Below, piece after piece: positions 33,993-37,685 of a stretch of DNA of 37,685 nucleotides (position 1 is the stretch's first letter; each line of letters starts with the position of its first letter). The translations under genes were made by a program, and so were the position numbers. This stretch comes from an uncultured Actinomycetes bacterium (GTDB lineage: Bacteria; Actinomycetota; Actinomycetes; Mycobacteriales; Nakamurellaceae), in contig CALANS010000165.1 of NCBI GenBank assembly GCA_937926105.1, forward strand, positions 1 through 37,685. The letters are read 5' to 3'. The notes below the pieces were generated by a model. That model worked only from the letters and a program-made list of their open reading frames with translations. It had not been told where the DNA came from and did not search any database.

Positions 33993-35462
33993 CTAGCGGC
34001 CCAGTCCGGTGCGCTGCGTCGGCACACCCCGGAACGCCCCGACTCTCTGTGTCATCGGGGCTTCCGGTGCGAGGGCGACGTAGCTGCCGGGGTGGCGGTT
34101 GACGGCCGCGCCGGGGTGGATGTGGACCTCGGAGTCGGGCAGGGCGGTGATCCGGGAGCGGTTGTGGGCTTCGACGCGGGCGCCGGCGTGGGCGACGGCG
34201 GTGGCTCCGCGGATGGCGACAGTGGCGGTGCCGGTGGCCGGGATCGCGAGCGTGACCTTGGTGGGGATCAGGTCGGCGGCGATGAACGCCTCGGCGCCCC
34301 AGCGGTTGACGTGTTCGACGGCCCAGTCCAGGGTGGCCTGCCCGCGGACGGGTGTGACGACCGGCTGGCCCCGATGCGACCTGACGTCGCCGGGGTCGAC
34401 GCCGAGTGCGGGAAACAGGTCGTCGTCGATGTCCAGGTCCCGGCCTGTGTCTTCCATCCATGCGGCAACGTAGCCGGGGTATTGGGCGCGGGCGCCCGAG
34501 GCGCTGTCAGCGAGCAGATCCACCTGCGGCAGATCGGCCCGCTTCAGTGGCCGCACATGCCAGGCGCGGATCTCGCCGGAGTGCTCGGCCTGAAGTTCGG
34601 CGTCGGCGGCCATTTGCGCGTTGTACTCGGTGTCGCCGGGCAGGTCCGCGATCAGCCCGTACAGCCTGCTCGGCCCGTCACCTTGAATCCACACACGTTG
34701 CCGCTCGGTGTATTTCGTGAAGTATTCGCTGTCCGTGTCGCCGGGCTTCAAAGCGAGGAACTCGGCGAGCGCCTCGACGGTGCGATCCGAGTCGATCGTG
34801 TGCAGCGGTGAGGGCCGAAAGTCGGTGCCGGCGAACATGACGGTGCCCTTGTCGGTGAGCACATAGCCGAGCGCCCCTGCATCGGGCCGCAGCTCGCCGC
34901 CTGGTTCGAACATCTCCAGTCGCAATCCTTCCGCGTCGACGGTGCGAAGCTGCTCGCCGGTGTCATGGATGCGGGCGGCAACGTCGGCGAGGTGTTGGTC
35001 TTGGACGGACATGACGGTGTGCGGAACAGTCGCGGAACCAACCATGCGGCCACCGTCGATCACGGCCCAGCGCGTCGCACCGAAGCTGAGCGTCTCGACT
35101 TCTACCGCCACTGCTGCCGTTACCTGCTGCAGCAGGTCGGCGCGGGCGCGATTCTCCCGGCCGGTATTCGCGACCTCTTCCAGCAGTGGGAAGTCCTCGG
35201 GCAGCTGGTGGTACGGCGCAGACACGTTCCAGACGTTGTCGGGGGCAACGCGGGCGGCGGCCTTCTCCCACGCCAGCTTGTAGGCGAAGTCGAGCCGTTC
35301 GGCCGCGTCGGCCAGATCCTCGACCACCTCCTCCGCACCGACCTCGCGGGCGACGGTGGCGAGCGGTCCGTCATCCGGACCGAAACCTTGGTAGGCGACG
35401 CGCGGATCCAAAACCACTGTGACGAAACCGGTGTCGGGTGTCGGATCGGTATTGATGCTCAT
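33993..35462 (-). CDS. Unknown protein, 489 residues, with repeat-like beta-rich C-terminus
   Basis: No family recognised. The protein is acidic and soluble, without signal peptide or membrane segments. Near the C-terminus (about 405-470) a run of short strands with regular hydrophobic and Gly/Ala positions (ATVAIRGATAVAHAGARV, then HIHPGAAVNRHPGSYV) resembles the rungs of a left-handed beta-helix. That is a visual impression only. ATG at 35462 follows a strong GGAGG. It is the last of three minus-strand genes downstream of backbone element copy 2, 52 bp after its neighbour, so it probably serves transfer or maintenance of the element. Confidence 0.6.
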   Translation of the reverse strand: MSINTDPTPDTGFVTVVLDPRVAYQGFGPDDGPLATVAREVGAEEVVEDLADAAERLDFAYKLAWEKAAARVAPDNVWNVSAPYHQLPEDFPLLEEVANTGRENRARADLLQQVTAAVAVEVETLSFGATRWAVIDGGRMVGSATVPHTVMSVQDQHLADVAARIHDTGEQLRTVDAEGLRLEMFEPGGELRPDAGALGYVLTDKGTVMFAGTDFRPSPLHTIDSDRTVEALAEFLALKPGDTDSEYFTKYTERQRVWIQGDGPSRLYGLIADLPGDTEYNAQMAADAELQAEHSGEIRAWHVRPLKRADLPQVDLLADSASGARAQYPGYVAAWMEDTGRDLDIDDDLFPALGVDPGDVRSHRGQPVVTPVRGQATLDWAVEHVNRWGAEAFIAADLIPTKVTLAIPATGTATVAIRGATAVAHAGARVEAHNRSRITALPDSEVHIHPGAAVNRHPGSYVALAPEAPMTQRVGAFRGVPTQRTGLGR

Positions 35463-35514
35463 CGGAAACCTCCATGAAGATTCGAGGTGCACGGATACGT
35501 GATGACGGCTCGGA

Positions 35515-36174
35515 TCACCGGGTCGGGTTGCGCCCCTCGGGGCGACGGGCCATGGATGGGGCGGGATCCCGCCACAACGCCGCCCCTGCAGGACGGCCGC
35601 CGCGCGGAACCGGGGGAGCGGTGAGACGGGCCCCGATCTGTTCGACTTCGGCGAGCGTGAACCCGGACAGGTGCGCCGAGGTGTCGACGGTGGCGCCACT
35701 GCATGCGAAATCCACGCCGATGTGCGAATACCAGGTGCGCTTCGTGAAGGGTGGAGAGGCTGATGGCTCCAACGTTCCGCGACGGGCCAGCTGGTCGACC
35801 GCCCAGCCGATGGGGTTGTCGTCATCCGGCTCCCAGGTCACGGTGTCGATGACGCGCGGATCGCCGTCCGCCCACCCGACCGCATCGTGCGCGTCGAACG
35901 CCCGCTCATGGAACGTCAGCGTGGGCGCGGTCTCGCGGGGCAGCACGGCGATGATCGGCTCCGTGTTCCACAGCCACACACGATGCCCATCGTCCAGCAG
36001 CGCCGAGACGAGCTTGCCGTCATGCAGGAGGGACGTGGCTGTGATCGGGCGCAGCCGGCCGGATGTGTCGAACAGCAGATCACTCGCGGCCAGCTCGGCC
36101 GGGTGAATATGACGGGCCTGCGGCACCAGCTCGCTGATATCGACGACAGCAGCGGGCGACAGGGATGTGTTCAC
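35515..36174 (-). CDS. Unknown protein, 219 residues
   Basis: No family recognised. The N-terminal half has alternating strands and loops (SGRLRPITATSLLHDGKLVSALLDDGHRVWLWN). The C-terminus is Pro/Arg-rich and likely disordered. There is no signal peptide. GTG at 36174 is chosen because it overlaps the upstream gene's stop (GTGA); an upstream in-frame ATG at 36231 would overlap that gene by 61 bp. It is co-translated with the gene before it. Confidence 0.6.
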   Translation of the reverse strand: MNTSLSPAAVVDISELVPQARHIHPAELAASDLLFDTSGRLRPITATSLLHDGKLVSALLDDGHRVWLWNTEPIIAVLPRETAPTLTFHERAFDAHDAVGWADGDPRVIDTVTWEPDDDNPIGWAVDQLARRGTLEPSASPPFTKRTWYSHIGVDFACSGATVDTSAHLSGFTLAEVEQIGARLTAPPVPRGGRPAGAALWRDPAPSMARRPEGRNPTR

Positions 36175-36626
36175 AGCAGCACGGGCCTGATGACGGCGAC
36201 CGGCCGAGAAGCCTGGCCGCGAGAGGCGCAATCCGCACCGACGAACCGGCCGAACTCCGGATCGTGATCGGCCCAGGTCACCTCCGGATCGTCACGATGC
36301 TCGGTGGCGGTGCAGCCGCACCGGGCCATCCACTCCACCAGATGCGCCCGCGTGTCCGCCAGGATCCGCAGCCAATCCGCCGCTGCGGTGGCCGGCTGCT
36401 CCTCGCTGTAACACGTCAGGTAGGAGCCCCATAGAGCCGTGAGTTCCTCTACGGCGGCGCCGTGCCGGAACCAGCACGGCGGCACCTCCCGCGGCCGCAG
36501 CCGGTACCGGCGCACCAGCCACGTGACCCACCGGCCCAGGTCCGACCAGGCATCGAACGCCTCTCCGGTCGACAAGTCCTCCCACACGATCGGAACCGGC
36601 ACCGGCTCGCCGAACAATCCGGACAT
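36171..36626 (-). CDS. Unknown small protein, first gene of a three-gene operon
   Basis: About 151 residues, rich in Trp and acidic residues (WEDLSTGEAFDAWSDLGRWVTWLVRRYRL), with a helical look and several Cys and His (WMARCGCTATEHRDD). No family recognised. Three in-frame starts lie close together, GTG 36635, ATG 36632 and ATG 36626; the last is preferred because GGGGTG lies at suitable distance. Backbone element copy 2 lies 58 bp upstream, so this operon appears to be controlled with the transfer genes. Confidence 0.6.
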   Translation of the reverse strand: MSGLFGEPVPVPIVWEDLSTGEAFDAWSDLGRWVTWLVRRYRLRPREVPPCWFRHGAAVEELTALWGSYLTCYSEEQPATAAADWLRILADTRAHLVEWMARCGCTATEHRDDPEVTWADHDPEFGRFVGADCASRGQASRPVAVIRPVLL

Positions 36627-36684
36627 GAGCATCACCCCAGACGGGTCCAGGGCGCGGACCGACGCCGCGCCTCTACCCCAAGGA

Positions 36685-36706
36685 GGTGCGCGCCGTGCGC
36701 GGTAGT
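36685..36706 (-). promoter_or_regulatory. Backbone 22-bp element, copy 2 (upstream of unknown operon)
   Basis: On the minus strand ACTACCGCGC, then ACGG, then CGCGCACC, oriented towards the gene starting at 36626. The 18 outer bases equal those of the other three copies. It lies in the divergent gap with the HTH gene, 108 bp from that gene's start, so a regulator binding here might affect both. Confidence 0.8.
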
Positions 36707-36814
36707 GCGGATGCGATCAGCGGCGCTATCAACATTTCCTCGACACATCTGCTCATCTACCGATAGAGTCAACAAAACCCGGTCATATCGCGTTCGCGCC
36801 TGCATGGAGACTAG

Positions 36815-37036
36815 ATGCCTGAACCGTGGCTTTCCGCCGACGACGTCGCCGCCCACCTCGGCGTGACGAAGGAGACGGTCTATGCATGGATCGCGGAACG
36901 GGCGATGCCGGCGCACAAGATCGGTCGGCTGTGGAAGTTCCAGGCCACTGAGGTCGACGCCTGGGTGCGCAGCGGCGGGTCGGCCCAGGCGCCAGCGAAA
37001 CATACACGAAGCAAGCACAATGGCGGCGGTGTCTGA
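36815..37036 (+). CDS. Excisionase-like helix-turn-helix DNA-binding protein
   Basis: 73 residues. Almost the whole chain is a MerR/AlpA-type winged HTH: LSADDVAAHLGVTKETVYAWIAERAMPAHKIGRLWKF followed by VDAWV. Such small proteins serve as excisionases or as transcription factors heading restriction and defence operons. GGAG lies five bases before the ATG. It ends one base before the helicase-like gene (TGA then GTG), so both are on one transcript; this argues for a local regulator of that system more than for an element excisionase. Confidence 0.8.
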   Translation: MPEPWLSADDVAAHLGVTKETVYAWIAERAMPAHKIGRLWKFQATEVDAWVRSGGSAQAPAKHTRSKHNGGGV

Positions 37037-37685
37037 GTGCGGCTCATCGACAATCTCAACGAGTTCCTCGGCGATGACCTCAAGGCGTCCATTCAGCCGG
37101 GATCGAAGCTGCGCATCGCGGCCAGCACATTCTCGATCTTCGCGTTCGAGGCGCTCAAGGCCGAACTGCAAAAGATCGGCGAGCTGCAGTTCATTTTCAC
37201 GGCGCCGTCGTTCACCACGACGAAGGCGACGGACAAGCCAGCGCCGGAGAAGCGACAGTTCTTCATTCCGCGTGACAAGAGTCGGGATGCCGCGCTGTAT
37301 GGAACGGACTTCGAGATCCGGCTGCGCAACAAGTTGACGCAGCGCGCGATCGCGCGGGAGTGCGCGAAGTGGGTGCGCGAGAAGGTGACGTTCCGCTCGA
37401 ACCACACCGGTGCGCCGATGCAGTCGTTCGCCGTGGTCGACGACGCCGCCGTTTACGCGCCGCTGCAGGGGTTCACCACTGCAGACCTCGGCTATGAGCG
37501 GGGCCCTGCCGTGTCGAACATGGTGAACAGGATCGACGAGGCCCCACTGACCCAGCAGTACATGCGGCTGTTCGATCAAATCTGGCACAATCCCGATCAG
37601 CTTGAGGACGTGACCGAAGCGGTCCGGGACCATATCGCGTCGGTGTATGCGGAGAACTCCCCGCAGCGCGTGTACTTCTTGATCC
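37037..37685 (+). CDS. N-terminus of a large helicase-like defence protein (PLD-like domain), cut by the window edge
   Basis: 216 codons are visible, open to the right edge. The start GTG follows the HTH stop directly. The opening LRIAASTFSIFAFEALKAEL and the segments FIFTAPSFT, FEIRLRNKLTQRAIARECAKWV and SNMVNRIDEAPLTQQYMRLFDQIW recall the N-terminal phospholipase-D-like part of SNF2/DEAD helicases. These are found in bacterial restriction-type loci next to DNA methyltransferases and type III restriction-like helicases. No helicase motif lies within the window, so the call rests on family resemblance from memory and on the HTH partner. Confidence 0.65.
   Translation, partial: MRLIDNLNEFLGDDLKASIQPGSKLRIAASTFSIFAFEALKAELQKIGELQFIFTAPSFTTTKATDKPAPEKRQFFIPRDKSRDAALYGTDFEIRLRNKLTQRAIARECAKWVREKVTFRSNHTGAPMQSFAVVDDAAVYAPLQGFTTADLGYERGPAVSNMVNRIDEAPLTQQYMRLFDQIWHNPDQLEDVTEAVRDHIASVYAENSPQRVYFLI

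Overview
The window is high-GC actinobacterial DNA. GTG starts, 4-bp ATGA/GTGA gene overlaps, several apparent leaderless promoters and the protein families point to a Mycobacteriales host such as Nocardia, Rhodococcus or Gordonia; that genus-level guess is inference. It is a slice of a conjugative element, plasmid or integrative. It carries a MobF relaxase (cut by the left edge), a Gram-positive type IV secretion system (T4SS), a coupling protein and a complete Tad/Flp pilus locus. No integrase, replication initiator, tRNA, rRNA or CRISPR array is visible.

Layout. 1-2682 (-): relaxase. 2800-6575: first cargo block, with a VapBC-type toxin-antitoxin pair (+), a 450-bp palindrome-rich non-coding stretch, a Mug/TDG-like DNA glycosylase (-) and an AbiE-type toxin-antitoxin operon (-) lying between two diverged copies of a GGATGCG repeat cluster. 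6891-8371 (+): an unknown protein and a stand-alone DnaB-N-like protein. 8463-15451 (+): T4SS operon with small membrane proteins, a VirB8-like candidate, a two-domain peptidoglycan hydrolase, a TrbL/VirB6-like channel protein, a PrgI/SCO6880-like protein and a VirB4 ATPase. 15573-17624 (-): second cargo block, with an EcsC-like protein and a PD-(D/E)XK nuclease. 18001-33272 (+): one long run from an ArdC/metallopeptidase protein through the TraG/VirD4 coupling protein into lipoprotein, secreted protein, CpaB, CpaE, TadA, TadB, TadC, Flp pilin, three TadE/G pseudopilins, a LysM plus winged-helix/BTAD membrane protein and a prepilin peptidase. 33258-36626 (-): a GNAT acetyltransferase and three unknown genes. 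36815-end (+): a small HTH protein and the start of a large helicase-like protein, probably the edge of a third defence cargo.

The strongest unexplained signal is a 22-bp element, ACTACCGCGC-N4-CGCGCACC. It occurs four times with all 18 fixed bases identical. Every copy is oriented towards the first gene of a backbone transcription unit: relaxase, T4SS operon, ArdC-TraG-Tad operon, and the unknown three-gene operon. It looks like the shared operator or promoter element of the conjugation regulon. Cargo genes lack it, and three of them instead show TANNNT-N6-ATG leaderless promoter spacing. The three cargo blocks each abut the upstream side of a motif-bearing promoter region.

Inferred working model: the relaxase nicks and unwinds the element, the coupling protein hands it to the VirB4/VirB6-like channel, peptidoglycan hydrolases open the wall, ArdC protects incoming DNA, and the Tad pilus encoded in the same operon as the coupling protein supplies cell-cell contact.
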